A stretch of 64,000 bases of DNA from Wolfiporia cocos (taxonomy: Eukaryota; Basidiomycota; Agaricomycetes; Polyporales; Phaeolaceae). Every line of letters begins with the position of its first letter. Positions within the stretch are counted from its first letter, which is position 1. The DNA lies in contig JACCLO010000003.1 of the NCBI GenBank assembly GCA_029448655.1, forward strand, positions 4,340,001 through 4,404,000, read 5' to 3'. The notes under the pieces are model-generated. The model had not been told where the DNA came from. It saw only the letters and a program-made list of their open reading frames with translations, and ran no database searches. Of the stretch, positions 45,206 to 55,550 are shown one piece after another. The position numbers and the translations under genes are program-made.

Positions 45206-46226
45206 TAAGAACAAATCTCCCCCTACCCCCGCCCTTGCGCTTGCGCTTGGGCCTGGGTTTCTATCCTACAGGGGTATATTACTTGTTGCTGCGCACATCC
45301 CTTTCTGCCTGACAAGGCGACTGGGGTGATAGTTGAGATCTGGGGGATACATCGCCATCCTCGGCAGAGGATTGGCAACCAGGGAAGCCACACCGCCTTT
45401 TTAGGCAGGAGGCCTACCTAACCCGGACTCCAGGGTCAAGGAGACATGGTCCTCGCTGACAAGCTTGGACTATGCGCGGTTAAGACCCGCCTGTGGAGAA
45501 AAGGGGACGGTCTGCCTGTGTGCGCCCAACCCCCTGTCATGGCAAGCGTTGTTCAGCGCCCCATCACTATCCACAGGGTCATCATTATGATGGCATGGGA
45601 ATTTTCCAAAGCCGCCTCCCAGGCGTAAGGGACCTGCTTTGAACCCGTTATGGGAAAAGCAGTGAGGGGGGTGACGTAAAAAATCACCCTGCCATAGGTC
45701 ACTCGCGGTAGCCAATAGCATAAGTCCTCCGGGCAGCTCGGCGTGCGAGCATGGGTCAAACGGATTTGGGGCCCCATTGGAAGAGAAGCGCGTGGCCCAC
45801 TCCTTCGGGATGTGGAGCGCTGCTGTCTCGCGATCTTAGATCGACAGTGGTTTTTTAGCCCTGATGTGACACCCATGTGGCTACAGACGGCAACCTCATT
45901 GTTGAAGCATGGACAGGCTAAGGGATGTAAAATCCCAGCCACTTTCCGGCATCGTCCCTCCGGGGCGGTGTCGTGTATCCGAATCCCAATCATCTGACCC
46001 AGGAACCGGCCTGGCAGTCAGCAACTCTACCCCTGGAGTCGGCGCCTCTGACCGTTAGGGTCATGCGAATATCCGCGCCGCCTCGGCACAGGGTTTGCGC
46101 GCAACATAAGAGTAATTATGCCCCGTAGTACACCTTCTTTGCTCCTGAAAAGGAGTCCACTACCCTACCTTACATAATCCCTTTCATTCCTGTTCTTGGA
46201 CGTATCACTGGGAAACTTCGTTTCTC
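45206..46226 (+). other. Long leader of the gypsy element
   Basis: About 1.0 kb between the 5' LTR and ORF1 with no long ORF on the plus strand; open minus-strand frames here are unsupported. A leader this long could hold packaging and priming signals. The sequence right after the LTR (TAAGAACAAATCTCC) is not an obvious tRNA 3'-end complement. Confidence 0.5.
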
Positions 46227-47150
46227 ATGAAGGCTGCACTTTCTAGAATCATGCCCCGCGTTACCCGTCGCACCCGTGGCTCCTCCACCGCCCCTTACGT
46301 CAAACCGGCGAAGCGGTCCCTTCTCAGCCGCATCGACACCGCCGACATTCCTCGGGCAGAGGACGTCACCTACACGCTTCCTGTAAAGGAAGATTACACT
46401 GGGAAACTCCATCTTTGGGAGATTCCCGTCCACATGCCAAAGCACATCGCTGAGGCTGGGAAACCCGCTCCTCGACCTCCCAAGCCAGTTCCGCTCGCTA
46501 AGCGTATCTGGACAGAGGAAGAGAAGCTAGCGCAATCCATTACCGCCATGGAGAATCTCATCGAACTCCGCGAACTCAACAAGCTCAAGCTCGCTCGCGA
46601 TAAGCTGAATAAGCGAATCGCCGCCAAACAAGCCGCCAAGGAAGCCAAGCAAGCAGCTTCTTCACTGGCCCTCCGTCTCTCCAGCCCGGCGGCCGGACCT
46701 TCTGTTCCGGCCAACCACAAGATTCTCGACCCTTCCCTCGTCTTCGGGAAGAAGAAGCCTCTCCAAGCATGCGACCAAGTTATTCCCATGCTAGAAGGCA
46801 CTCTCACTCGCCTCACTCCTCTCGCCAACCACCCCCCTAATTACCCAGGCTTCCATATGGAAAACGACATGCGTTTCCATACTATGGTAGTAGAATTGGA
46901 GGATCTGGTGGATAACGTAAAGGATAGAGCGAGACGGGGGAGGATCACCAATAGAGACTGGAGAATTATGAAAAAGTATTGCAAACAGCTCGGCAATATT
47001 TCCTTTTTGGATTGGCGTACGGACTTGGCTCGTATCGTAGCAGAATGCGTAGCGCTACAAATTACTTTTGCCTTCGGTGTAACACCACCTGACAAGGTGG
47101 CAGGGCCCTCGACTACTTCGGTAGAAGAGGATATACTCGCGATTGTATAG
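46227..47150 (+). CDS. ORF1 of the gypsy element, unknown protein upstream of gag
   Basis: 307 codons from ATG at 46227 to TAG. The N-terminus is very basic (PRVTRRTRGSS), followed by a Pro-rich stretch (GKPAPRPPKPVPLAKRIW). Residues about 90-150 form a Lys/Ala-rich heptad-like helix (LIELRELNKLKLARDKLNKR) that may be a coiled coil. The C-terminal third is mixed and ends acidic. No zinc knuckle, protease or other known retroelement motif. It is in the leader-to-gag interval and open in a young element, so it is probably translated. Possible roles are a capsid partner or nucleic-acid-binding accessory protein; this is inference. I do not recognise a family. Confidence 0.65.
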   Translation: MKAALSRIMPRVTRRTRGSSTAPYVKPAKRSLLSRIDTADIPRAEDVTYTLPVKEDYTGKLHLWEIPVHMPKHIAEAGKPAPRPPKPVPLAKRIWTEEEKLAQSITAMENLIELRELNKLKLARDKLNKRIAAKQAAKEAKQAASSLALRLSSPAAGPSVPANHKILDPSLVFGKKKPLQACDQVIPMLEGTLTRLTPLANHPPNYPGFHMENDMRFHTMVVELEDLVDNVKDRARRGRITNRDWRIMKKYCKQLGNISFLDWRTDLARIVAECVALQITFAFGVTPPDKVAGPSTTSVEEDILAIV

Positions 47151-47251
47151 TAGAAATACTATCATCTTTTAACTCTGAAATAGAGTGCGAGTGTGATCTA
47201 TAACGAAAGTCGCAGCTTTCAAAACCAATCCCTTCTTAAGAATCTAAGACA

Positions 47252-49291
47252 ATGAGTAACCGGAAACTAACATTCGTCACAAACAGATTCACAATGTCTT
47301 CCACCTCCTCCGTCAGCACTCCCCTCGCTCCCCGCAAGATGCGCCTCCGCTCAGAAGGCCCGGTGACACCGGTAGCTGGTCCCTCGGGAACCCAGCAACT
47401 GGTGACGCTGGAGCACCTAAGCGAGGAAGAAGAAGAGGAAGAGGAAGGAGAAGAGGAAATGCCGGAGTTCGCTCCCCCGCAAAGGGAATCTCCGACCAAT
47501 CCCATGGGTACACGCCCGGGCTCCCCCATTGCCGGATACCCACCGGCTCGTCGAACTCGCCCTATCGGGCCCGCCACCACACTGGAAATGGAATTTTCGG
47601 GTCCGACACGACAGACCAATGTCGCTGTCGAAAACAACCTCAAGGCGTACCTTCCTGAGGAGGAACACCACAAGGTGGATGGGTCCATACATGGGCCAAT
47701 CATCGATGCCGCCGTACAACGAAGTGCGGCCATAAGCCATGACACCACCGACACCCTAGGTCGAATGGTGCACGCCCGTCTGGAGCGTATCCATGAACGA
47801 ATCGATTCCCTGGCTGGGCAATCCAGGGCAATCGAACAGAAGGCCCAAGACGAGCTTCACGAGGCGGTCAATTCGGTCCGGAACGAGGTATTGTCCACCA
47901 TGGTGGACCTCGGCAAGGAACTCCGACAGGAGTACACCGCCAAGCTCTCCGAAATGGAGAAGCAGCTCCGAAAGGACTACCGGTCCCGGCTGGACGACCT
48001 CGAGGATGCGTTCGCAGAGCGCATGGAGAAGGTTGACGAGGAACTTCGGAGAATTCGCAAAAACCCCTCCGTTCCCAACCCTCCCGGCATCCGCACGCCC
48101 CCGGAAGAACCCGCACCGGCCCCCGGCACTGCTCAAGCCAGAGCAGCCGAGGCCGCTGCCGCCGCACAAGCTGCAGCCGCTGCTGCAGCAGCCGTCGCCC
48201 CGCAGATTCCAGGTCTGCCTCAAAACCTGAAAATCCCCCCTCCCCCCGAATTCTCTGGGTCATCTGGAAAGGTGACTGCGCAGGAATGGGTGGAGAAGAT
48301 GGGCCTGTACTTCGGTACGCTCAGGGTCTACGATGACCATGACCGTATCACCACGGCCCTCTTCCGCGTCACAGGGGACGCATACAAGTTTTTCTCGCCT
48401 CTCATCAAGAAGGCAGGAAACGGTGAACCTCTCGGCACCTGGGAGGACTTCACCAAATCCGTAATGGTGCAATATGGGAAGATGACGGATAAGGAGATCG
48501 CGAAGAAGGAAATTCGCGGCTACTACGGCACGAAGGGCAAGGAACTGGCAGAATCAAACTATTTCAATTACTGCGAACGGTTCCGCACCCTCGGCCGACT
48601 CTCCGAAACCGCCAACGAGACTCTGGTGTGGGAATTCACCGAGACTCTCCCCGAAAAGGTTAAGGACACCTTAAACGTCCTCGGCAAGACTCCGTTCTTC
48701 AAGGCCCCGACCGACATCGAACCTCTGATCGACTTCGCTCTGGAAATGTACCAAACGTCATATCCAGACAAGATCAAGGGCTCGATCTTCGAGAAGGCCG
48801 GCAAGAAGGACTCGGCCCCTGCCGAAAAGAAGGAGACGTCCTCCGCTTCTGCGAAGAAGTCGGAGAAAAAGAAGGACAAGGGAAAGGCGACCGCCAAAGC
48901 CCCCGCCGACACCACCAACGCCGTCTGCACATACTGCAAGCAGACAGGACATTACTTCAACAAATGTCCTAAGCTTGCGGCAGACAAGGCCGCGGGAACA
49001 TTCGTGCCTGCCGCTCAGCGGGCCGAGCAACAAAGGGCGAAGGATGCAGCTGCCGCGTCTGGAAAGACCACGGCTGCTCCTTCGGGTAGTGGAAAGGGAC
49101 AGGCTTCTGGCAAGAAGCCGTACTCGGCGCCCCCCGCGGATGGCAAGACGTATCGTGCCCGAACGATCTGGGAAGAAGTGACAGCTGACTCAAGCTCAGC
49201 AGGACCCTCGGCCCCCGCCACCACCGTCGCCAATGTCGGGACCATCTCGGTTCCCCTCGCCCCAACCACACGTCTCGAAGACGTTCTGTGA
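47252..49291 (+). CDS. gag: Gag polyprotein of the 10-kb gypsy element
   Basis: 679 codons. An acidic run (EEEEEEEGEEEM, near residue 60) is followed by a coiled-coil region (about 185-285; KELRQEYTAKLSEMEKQLRK) and a Pro/Ala-rich linker. The capsid-type gag domain is at about 330-500 (AQEWVEKMGLYFGTLRVYDD, DKEIAKKEIRGYYGT). A Lys-rich tract and a CCHC knuckle CTYCKQTGHYFNKC starting at residue 559 bind RNA. The stop (TGA at 49289) lies inside the start of pol. An inner ATG at 47294 (MSSTSSV) is an alternative start. Confidence 0.93.
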   Translation: MSNRKLTFVTNRFTMSSTSSVSTPLAPRKMRLRSEGPVTPVAGPSGTQQLVTLEHLSEEEEEEEEGEEEMPEFAPPQRESPTNPMGTRPGSPIAGYPPARRTRPIGPATTLEMEFSGPTRQTNVAVENNLKAYLPEEEHHKVDGSIHGPIIDAAVQRSAAISHDTTDTLGRMVHARLERIHERIDSLAGQSRAIEQKAQDELHEAVNSVRNEVLSTMVDLGKELRQEYTAKLSEMEKQLRKDYRSRLDDLEDAFAERMEKVDEELRRIRKNPSVPNPPGIRTPPEEPAPAPGTAQARAAEAAAAAQAAAAAAAAVAPQIPGLPQNLKIPPPPEFSGSSGKVTAQEWVEKMGLYFGTLRVYDDHDRITTALFRVTGDAYKFFSPLIKKAGNGEPLGTWEDFTKSVMVQYGKMTDKEIAKKEIRGYYGTKGKELAESNYFNYCERFRTLGRLSETANETLVWEFTETLPEKVKDTLNVLGKTPFFKAPTDIEPLIDFALEMYQTSYPDKIKGSIFEKAGKKDSAPAEKKETSSASAKKSEKKKDKGKATAKAPADTTNAVCTYCKQTGHYFNKCPKLAADKAAGTFVPAAQRAEQQRAKDAAAASGKTTAAPSGSGKGQASGKKPYSAPPADGKTYRARTIWEEVTADSSSAGPSAPATTVANVGTISVPLAPTTRLEDVL

Positions 49292-52200
49292 AGAACACAC
49301 CAGCCCCGCAGCGGCTGGGAGTGTACAGCGCCCCGAAGAAGCGCACCTCTACGAAGAGGCTTCACAGAGACCCCTTATCTTGTGGGAAGATAAGGCGGTC
49401 GTACGTCACCCGGTATCCCATCTCGGTATATTCGGTAACTCGGCAATGGACTTTGCCCGGAGGACAAGGACACTAGCTACACGTGCCCCTCCTGTAAAAT
49501 ACTTTTATCCTGACCCGCTCGCGTCGAAGTTTTTCACTTTGTATAATGTACATGGAAACGATTCTCGAGACGACAATAAATCGTTCTCTATCGAAGTGGA
49601 ACTGTGGGTATATGGAAAGAAAGTCAACGCCATGGCATTAATCGACACCGGTGCATCAATAAGCGTCATAGATAAGAAACTCGTCCATGAGGAGAAGTTA
49701 GTCACTCAGAAACTACCTTCGCCTCTCGAGATTCGCAACGCCGACGGTACCTCTAATACCGCCGGTAATATCAATATGGCAGTAAAAGCTTATATGGTGC
49801 ACGAGGAACACAAGTCCACCGAATTCTTGTACGTAATGGACGTACAGAATGCGGATGTGATCCTCGGATATGACTGGTTCCTGAAACACAACCCGGACTT
49901 CAACTGGCCGGAAGGAACCTTCACATATCGGTGTACGGAAAAATGCAAACATGGCAAACGGGTTTCGATTTCTGAGGAAGAAGACGAAATCGAACCCCGC
50001 AACATCTATCAGATTATCAACGACTTTCCAATAGATTTTCTCGGCTTAGAGGAGCCTGAGAATCCCTTTGTCGCTTGGGTGAACACCCTTGACGAAGGAA
50101 CGGAACTCCTTATCGATGCCATTCAGTCGATAACGGAGAAGTCGGATGATGAATTCCTGACAGATGCGGATCTCCAGAAATGGAAATCCTTAGTTCCGGA
50201 GGAATACCAGGAGTTTGGTCCCACGGTATTTTCTCAACGCGCATCCGAAAGAATGCCCGAACGGAAACCATACGATCACGCCATCGACTTCCCCGATGAC
50301 GCGGTACTACCGCCCCCGAGTAAGGCATACAAGATGTCTCCTCAGGAAGCGAACTCGCTAGATCAGTGGATTCAGGAAGAGTTACGGAAGGGCTACATCC
50401 GACACTCGAAATCTCCGATCGCGAGTCCGGTCTTCTTCGTCCCTAAAAAAGACGGCGGAGCCCGAATGGTAGTCGATTACCGAAAAGTAAACGACTTAAC
50501 CATTAAAAACAGGTACCCTCTCCCACGCATAGACGAGCTTATCGATAAGCTTAGCCAGGCTTCGATATTTACGAAGCTCGACTTGCGTTGGGGTTACAAC
50601 AACGTAAGAATCAAGGAGGGAGATGAATGGAAGACCGCATTCATTACGCCTAACGGCCTTTACGAAGCTGTAGTCATGTACTTCGGTTTTTGTAATGCAC
50701 CCAGCACGTTCCAACACATGATGAACGATATCCTAGGTGACCTTATCAGAGAAGGAAAGGTCATTGTCTACCTAGACGACATCCTTGTGTTCGGAAACGA
50801 CCTGTTGGAACACCGTCGTATTGTCAAGCAAGTATTACAAATCTTGCAAGACAACGACTTGTTCGCGAAGCCTGAAAAGTGCTTCTTCGAACAAAGCAGT
50901 ATTGAATACCTGGGAATGATCATTTCCAAAGGAAAAGTCGAAATGGACCCTAAGAAGGTAGCCGGCGTAATGGACTGGCCTACACCTGCCAAGGTGAAGG
51001 ACGTCCAGGCCTTTGTTGGCTTCGCCAACTACTACCGTCGGTTCATTAAAGATTTCTCCAAAGTGGTTAAGCCGTTAACCGAGCTGTCCAAGAAAAACAC
51101 GCAATGGAACTGGGGACCCGAACAAGCGGAAGCCTTCCAAACTCTTAAGGAAGCTTTCACATCGGCTCCAATACTCCGGATCCCAGATCAGGAATCCCCG
51201 TTCCGCGTGGAAGCGGATTCTTCCGATTACGCAACTGGTGCGGTGCTATCACAATACTCTTCGGAGGATAAGCTCTGGCACCCGGTAGCCTTTTACTCGA
51301 AATCTCTATCAGCACCCGAAAGGAACTATGAGATTTACGATAAGGAGTTGCTCGCAATCATCCGCGCTCTAGAGGAATGGAGACATTACCTCGAAGGACA
51401 TCCACACAAGTTTGAAGTATGGTCGGATCATCTCAATCTGACATATTTCAAATCGGCACAACGGCTAACCCGGAGACAGGCACGTTGGAGTCTTTACCTG
51501 ACAAGGTTCAACTTCACCATGTGTCACAAACCCGGTAAAACAATGCTCACGGCTGATCCTCTGTCACGGAGGCCAGACCATGAAGAGGGGGTGGAACTCG
51601 ACAATCGCGATCAAATTTTGCTGAAACCGGAATACTTTACGGTTAGGGCGCTAGAAGCGTCACAGCAGGAGATACAATCAGGCGACGAGGACCTTCTCCG
51701 ACAAATCCGACAAGCCCTCATGGACGATCAAATTACCAAGGATTACCAGGAACTACTGAAAAGTGGTCCCAAGGAATTCGGTAAAGATCTCCAGGAATGG
51801 AACATGGAGGCCGGATTACTCCTCAGACGAGGAAAGGTGTACGTTCCAAAAGAGCCTAAGGAATTGCGCACGAAGATTCTGGAGTTACATCATGACCATG
51901 TGACTGCCGGACACTTCGGACGATGGAAGACCTATGAACTTCTGTCACGTAATTACTGGTGGCCTGGAATGACCACGATGGTAAAGCAATACGTGGAAGG
52001 TTGTGACACATGTCAACGCATGAAGAACCACAACCAGACCCCGTACGGACCCCTGCAACCGCTCCCAGTCCCGGAAGCACCTTGGGACACCGTCACAATT
52101 GACCTTATCGTCCACCTACCGCCCAGCGGCGAATTGAAACAATTCAATGCTATTATGGTAATAGTGGACCGGCTTACCAAACGAGCACACTTCATTCCCA

Positions 52201-53768
52201 CGTCAGACAAGATAACGGCAAAAGAATTAGCGAACCTCCTGTACCTTCGGATTTATCCGAACCACGGACTTCCGAAACAAATCATTTCTGATAGAGGCCC
52301 GCAATTCGCAGCTGCCTTGTTTAAGGGATGGTGTGAACAATTGGGAATCCAACGGTCAATGACAACCGCCTATCACCCGCAAGCGGATGGCCAGACGGAG
52401 AGAGTTAACCAGATCCTGGAACAATATCTTAGATGTTACATCGATGTTATTCAGAAGGATAACTGGTCATGGTTTCTCCCAACGGCTGAATTCGCGTACA
52501 ACAACGCGGCTAGTGAGACAACAAAGAATAGCCCATTCTTTGTCGAACTAGGAAGGCATCCCAACGCAGGACCTACGAATTTACGTCCAACACAATACGT
52601 GGACCTAAATGTCATTGCTTACGAACGATGGTCAGCACAAGAACAAGCTAAGGCAGCAATGAAACTGGCTGCTGAACGCTGGTCTTGGTACTACGATCAA
52701 CATAAGCGCTCGGTACCGTTTAAAGTCGGCGACAAAGTTCTCGTTGACGCCCGAAGCTGGCAAGACTCCGAAAGAAGTCTTAGTCCACGCTATTTGGGAC
52801 CATTTAGGATAATTGAACAATTATCTCCGGTCACCTTTAGGGTACACATGGACGAGCAATACAGGGCTTACCACCCAGTATTCCACGCTTCCAAGTTGGT
52901 CATGTACAAGGACCCGGTGCATCAGAAAAAACCAGAGCCTCAACCAGAAATGGTCGACGGCGAGGAGTTATGGGAAGTCGAGAAGATCTTAGATCATCGT
53001 CTCCGCGCAGGAAGAGTTGAATACAGAATCCGTTGGAAGGGATTCGGTATCAATGACGACTCCTGGGTACGCGAAGCGGATCTCGACTCGGCATACGACA
53101 TTTTGCAGGAATACAAGGCTTCACACCCTATTCCAATGCAGGATGTCCCCCTCAGGCGATCAGCTAGAAGGAAAGAAGCAGTTCATGTCTTCGACCCTGA
53201 CAGCGACGACTGGGAAGCCGACGAATGCACGTGGCCAGACGACTGGCCGCAGTATCGCGAAGAATTTGCGAAGGACCCTAAGCAGCGCATGGTTAGACAC
53301 CCCGACGGGGGATGGATGTCAGCGGACATTAACCAAAACGCGGATTTGAAAATCGTAGTCGGTGAAGGCGGCCGAATGCCGGAAAAAGGAACCAAGGACT
53401 CGGTTGGGTTTGACCTGTACACTGCAACAGGCGATGTTCTGCCAGCTCACGGGCAGACAGAATACAACACCAAACTGAAAATCCAGGTACCTTTCGGCAC
53501 TTACGGACGAATCGCCCCCCGCTCTAGTCTCGCACGCAAAGGCATAGACGTAATGGGTGGCGTCATCGACCACGATTATCAAGGCGAAGTAATCATCATT
53601 CTCCGGAATCACTCCGATATATCTATCGATATTCGGGCCGGTGATAAGATTGCCCAGCTCATCTGCGAAGTTGCTAAGGACCCGCACATTACGCTACACG
53701 GAAAATCTTACTTTGAAAAGATTAAATCTGAGCGCGGTACTGGTGGATTCGGCTCCACAGGAAAGTAA
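49233..53768 (+). CDS. pol: Pol polyprotein: protease, RT, RNase H, integrase, chromodomain, dUTPase
   Basis: 1511 codons in the +1 frame relative to gag, overlapping it by 59 bases, so expression needs frameshifting or internal initiation. Domains in order: aspartic protease (DTGA, D138); reverse transcriptase (about 370-560; YLDD at 513-516); RNase H (about 640-760); integrase HHCC finger (about 885-930) and core D957, D1020, E1056 with the D-35-E spacing; chromodomain (1247-1296; WEVEKILDHR, RIRWKGFGINDDSW), likely targeting insertion to chromatin marks. The C-terminus (about 1370-1511) is a dUTPase with all five motifs: SVGFDLYTA, GRIAPRSSLA, GVIDHDYQGEV, GDKIAQLI and RGTGGFGSTGK. It would hydrolyse dUTP and limit uracil in cDNA. 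A dUTPase after a chromodomain is unusual. Confidence 0.96.
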   Translation: MSGPSRFPSPQPHVSKTFCEEHTSPAAAGSVQRPEEAHLYEEASQRPLILWEDKAVVRHPVSHLGIFGNSAMDFARRTRTLATRAPPVKYFYPDPLASKFFTLYNVHGNDSRDDNKSFSIEVELWVYGKKVNAMALIDTGASISVIDKKLVHEEKLVTQKLPSPLEIRNADGTSNTAGNINMAVKAYMVHEEHKSTEFLYVMDVQNADVILGYDWFLKHNPDFNWPEGTFTYRCTEKCKHGKRVSISEEEDEIEPRNIYQIINDFPIDFLGLEEPENPFVAWVNTLDEGTELLIDAIQSITEKSDDEFLTDADLQKWKSLVPEEYQEFGPTVFSQRASERMPERKPYDHAIDFPDDAVLPPPSKAYKMSPQEANSLDQWIQEELRKGYIRHSKSPIASPVFFVPKKDGGARMVVDYRKVNDLTIKNRYPLPRIDELIDKLSQASIFTKLDLRWGYNNVRIKEGDEWKTAFITPNGLYEAVVMYFGFCNAPSTFQHMMNDILGDLIREGKVIVYLDDILVFGNDLLEHRRIVKQVLQILQDNDLFAKPEKCFFEQSSIEYLGMIISKGKVEMDPKKVAGVMDWPTPAKVKDVQAFVGFANYYRRFIKDFSKVVKPLTELSKKNTQWNWGPEQAEAFQTLKEAFTSAPILRIPDQESPFRVEADSSDYATGAVLSQYSSEDKLWHPVAFYSKSLSAPERNYEIYDKELLAIIRALEEWRHYLEGHPHKFEVWSDHLNLTYFKSAQRLTRRQARWSLYLTRFNFTMCHKPGKTMLTADPLSRRPDHEEGVELDNRDQILLKPEYFTVRALEASQQEIQSGDEDLLRQIRQALMDDQITKDYQELLKSGPKEFGKDLQEWNMEAGLLLRRGKVYVPKEPKELRTKILELHHDHVTAGHFGRWKTYELLSRNYWWPGMTTMVKQYVEGCDTCQRMKNHNQTPYGPLQPLPVPEAPWDTVTIDLIVHLPPSGELKQFNAIMVIVDRLTKRAHFIPTSDKITAKELANLLYLRIYPNHGLPKQIISDRGPQFAAALFKGWCEQLGIQRSMTTAYHPQADGQTERVNQILEQYLRCYIDVIQKDNWSWFLPTAEFAYNNAASETTKNSPFFVELGRHPNAGPTNLRPTQYVDLNVIAYERWSAQEQAKAAMKLAAERWSWYYDQHKRSVPFKVGDKVLVDARSWQDSERSLSPRYLGPFRIIEQLSPVTFRVHMDEQYRAYHPVFHASKLVMYKDPVHQKKPEPQPEMVDGEELWEVEKILDHRLRAGRVEYRIRWKGFGINDDSWVREADLDSAYDILQEYKASHPIPMQDVPLRRSARRKEAVHVFDPDSDDWEADECTWPDDWPQYREEFAKDPKQRMVRHPDGGWMSADINQNADLKIVVGEGGRMPEKGTKDSVGFDLYTATGDVLPAHGQTEYNTKLKIQVPFGTYGRIAPRSSLARKGIDVMGGVIDHDYQGEVIIILRNHSDISIDIRAGDKIAQLICEVAKDPHITLHGKSYFEKIKSERGTGGFGSTGK

Positions 53769-53794
53769 TCGTTCCATTAGGGACAATGAAACCT

Positions 53795-53804
53795 GAAGAG
53801 GGGG
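53795..53804 (+). promoter_or_regulatory. Polypurine tract
   Basis: GAAGAGGGGG, followed by TAA and then the 3' LTR. This is the expected primer site for plus-strand DNA synthesis. Confidence 0.8.
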
Positions 53805-53807
53805 TAA

Positions 53808-54506
53808 TGTCACAGATTTGGGACATGCCACTATTTTTCCCGTATTTTTACCTATTTATCTGGTATTTCTACGACCTTGTAGGCATTTACGCTGCTAAGC
53901 GCCCGTCTACACGTACACACAACCAAACAACACGTACACAACGCGGTATACGTCCACCTGTCATAACAACACGTACATAACACGTTTGTACGCGTCACTG
54001 ACTCAGCGGACTAACCTCCGGTGTCACGCGCCTTACTCATATCCCGGTACCGGGCTATGTCAGTACAATTGGATAAGCGGCCCGCTCGTTATCACAAGCC
54101 AATGCCCTCACGATTACTCATATTCCGATACCGGTATATAAGAATCACATGCATGGCTTACTAACGTAGCTACAGCCACTTCCACAATATGGACCTACGG
54201 TCCAAACAAACGATCTTACTGGTGCGGCCATTACCGGCGCACATGGTCTATTGTAGTTTACGACTAAACCATATTAGTTATGTCTGCGCACAGACCACCT
54301 TCATGTTTGGCTCCCTTACCGGTAACCAAACGAAGCATGTATATAAGTAGGGCTATCACTGCGGATAAGCCTTAGATTTGTTCTCTGCATTCGCACAGTT
54401 ACATAACATCTCTGCTTGCGCCCACTAGCCTCCTCACCAACCTCCAGCAACTCCTTCAAGTCGCGTATTAGGTTATAGTGTGAGTCCCACAGTCTAGTCT
54501 GTGTCA
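53808..54506 (+). repeat. 3' LTR (699 bp)
   Basis: Identical to 44507-45205 in a line-by-line comparison. Followed by the target duplication CGCGT. Confidence 0.95.
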
Positions 54507-54823
54507 CGCGTGGAAGCGTATTCCTGATCTGAGGCTACTCAAGGCAACAAAGGCCAAGACGAGTCTGGGGTGCTCCCTGCTCGTCTGGCTGGTATATATG
54601 CTATCTGGCTGTTTGTACATGTTTGGCTACTGTACAGTATTATGTAAGCTAATAGTCCGTGATAACCCTAACCTAGGGGTAGAGCCGAGAGAAGAGTGTC
54701 CGGGGTCTGACTAGGCACGTGTGGGGTGTTCGGGGTCCTTGCACGTGATGCTAGGCGGGCGCTTAGATAAGATAAGGGCTGTCCTTCAGTCATTGGCTAA
54801 CTGAATGAAATTGGCTTGTGACA

Positions 54824-55550
54824 GATATACTACTTCATCGTATCTTCTTCAAGATCGTTCATGCATACATCAGCGACGTGGTCGTCCGCAGTCGGAATCC
54901 GCAAGATAGATCCCTAAAAATTCTCGAATCAATATATCAAGTATCTACTCAAAGTACTTACATCGTCGTCACCAGTGCCCGAGCCGGATGCATCTGCGAG
55001 GAGTGCTGCAGAGCTGGAGGACTCGGCCGCATGGAGGGGTTGGTTTACAACTCCCCGTGGGAGCATACTATCCAGCGTCACACGCATAGATGCGGTATGT
55101 CGGTTGGGTGGTACCACAGACGATTTTGCAAGTGGTGCAGGATTTGCCGAGGCAGTGGACTGAGAGGCAGGCTGCCCATACCGCCGCTGCTGATGCCTAT
55201 AGTAGGTACTTTTTATGAAATACTTGCCGCCTCTACATTTGGCACAAGTGCAGAAGTATCATCCACCAGCTTTCCTCTCAGTTGGTAGCATGTCGATGCG
55301 ATCTTATAGTCAGGCCAATCGAGCGAGAGAGACCGCACACACTAAGCTTGGCACTTGCAATTCGATAGAAGCAGCAATTCATTAGATCTGACTATATAAC
55401 GACATGACGGGCATTCAGAGAACGAAGACAGAGAATGCTGGTAGAGTGTGGTTCGACGCAGGTGCGACTGGAAGAACTTGATCGAGAGTGGCTGTGCCTG
55501 TTTGGCATGGCTCAATCTGGCTCAGTGTGGTGGCACTTGACCGTAGTTTT
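54824..55550 (-). pseudogene. Remnant gene of the inner TIR element (N-terminal side): Cys-rich finger
   Basis: On the minus strand, 55245-55150 reads CTCAKCRGGKYF...YYRHQQRRYG, a C-x-C-x2-C...H arrangement similar in style to the N-termini of several agaricomycete transposases (tnp2-like). A Ser/Ala-rich region follows (AESSSSAALLADASGSGTGD), then a GTAAGTA donor near 54960. An in-frame stop stands immediately upstream of the finger, so the start is lost or lies in another exon. Confidence 0.4.

Larger units (their letters stand above)
44507..54506 (+). mobile_element. Complete Ty3/gypsy chromovirus-type retrotransposon, 10,000 bp, probably recently inserted
   Basis: LTR-leader-ORF1-gag-pol-PPT-LTR. 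The two 699-bp LTRs are identical by eye over their whole length, and the target duplication CGCGT is perfect (44502-44506 and 54507-54511). All three ORFs are open. A polypurine tract (GAAGAGGGGG) stands 3 bases before the 3' LTR. Identical LTRs imply a young insertion. A clear tRNA primer-binding site next to the 5' LTR is not seen. A solo LTR of the same family is at 16640-17338. Confidence 0.96.
44458..54823 (-). mobile_element. Short LTR (361 bp) interrupted by the 10-kb gypsy element
   Basis: Left part 44458-44506, right part 54512-54823. The outer flanks carry the perfect 5-bp duplication GATAT (44453-44457 and 54824-54828). Termini are TGACACAAGC and GGCTTGTGACA. The gypsy element duplicated CGCGT at the break. 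The sequence resembles the ends of the 1.06-kb LTRs but is much shorter. Confidence 0.85.

Noticed and set aside
45206..45225. tRNA primer-binding site immediately after the 5' LTR
   Set aside because: The bases do not resemble the complement of a tRNA 3' end that I can name; self-priming or another mechanism remains possible, but nothing shows it.
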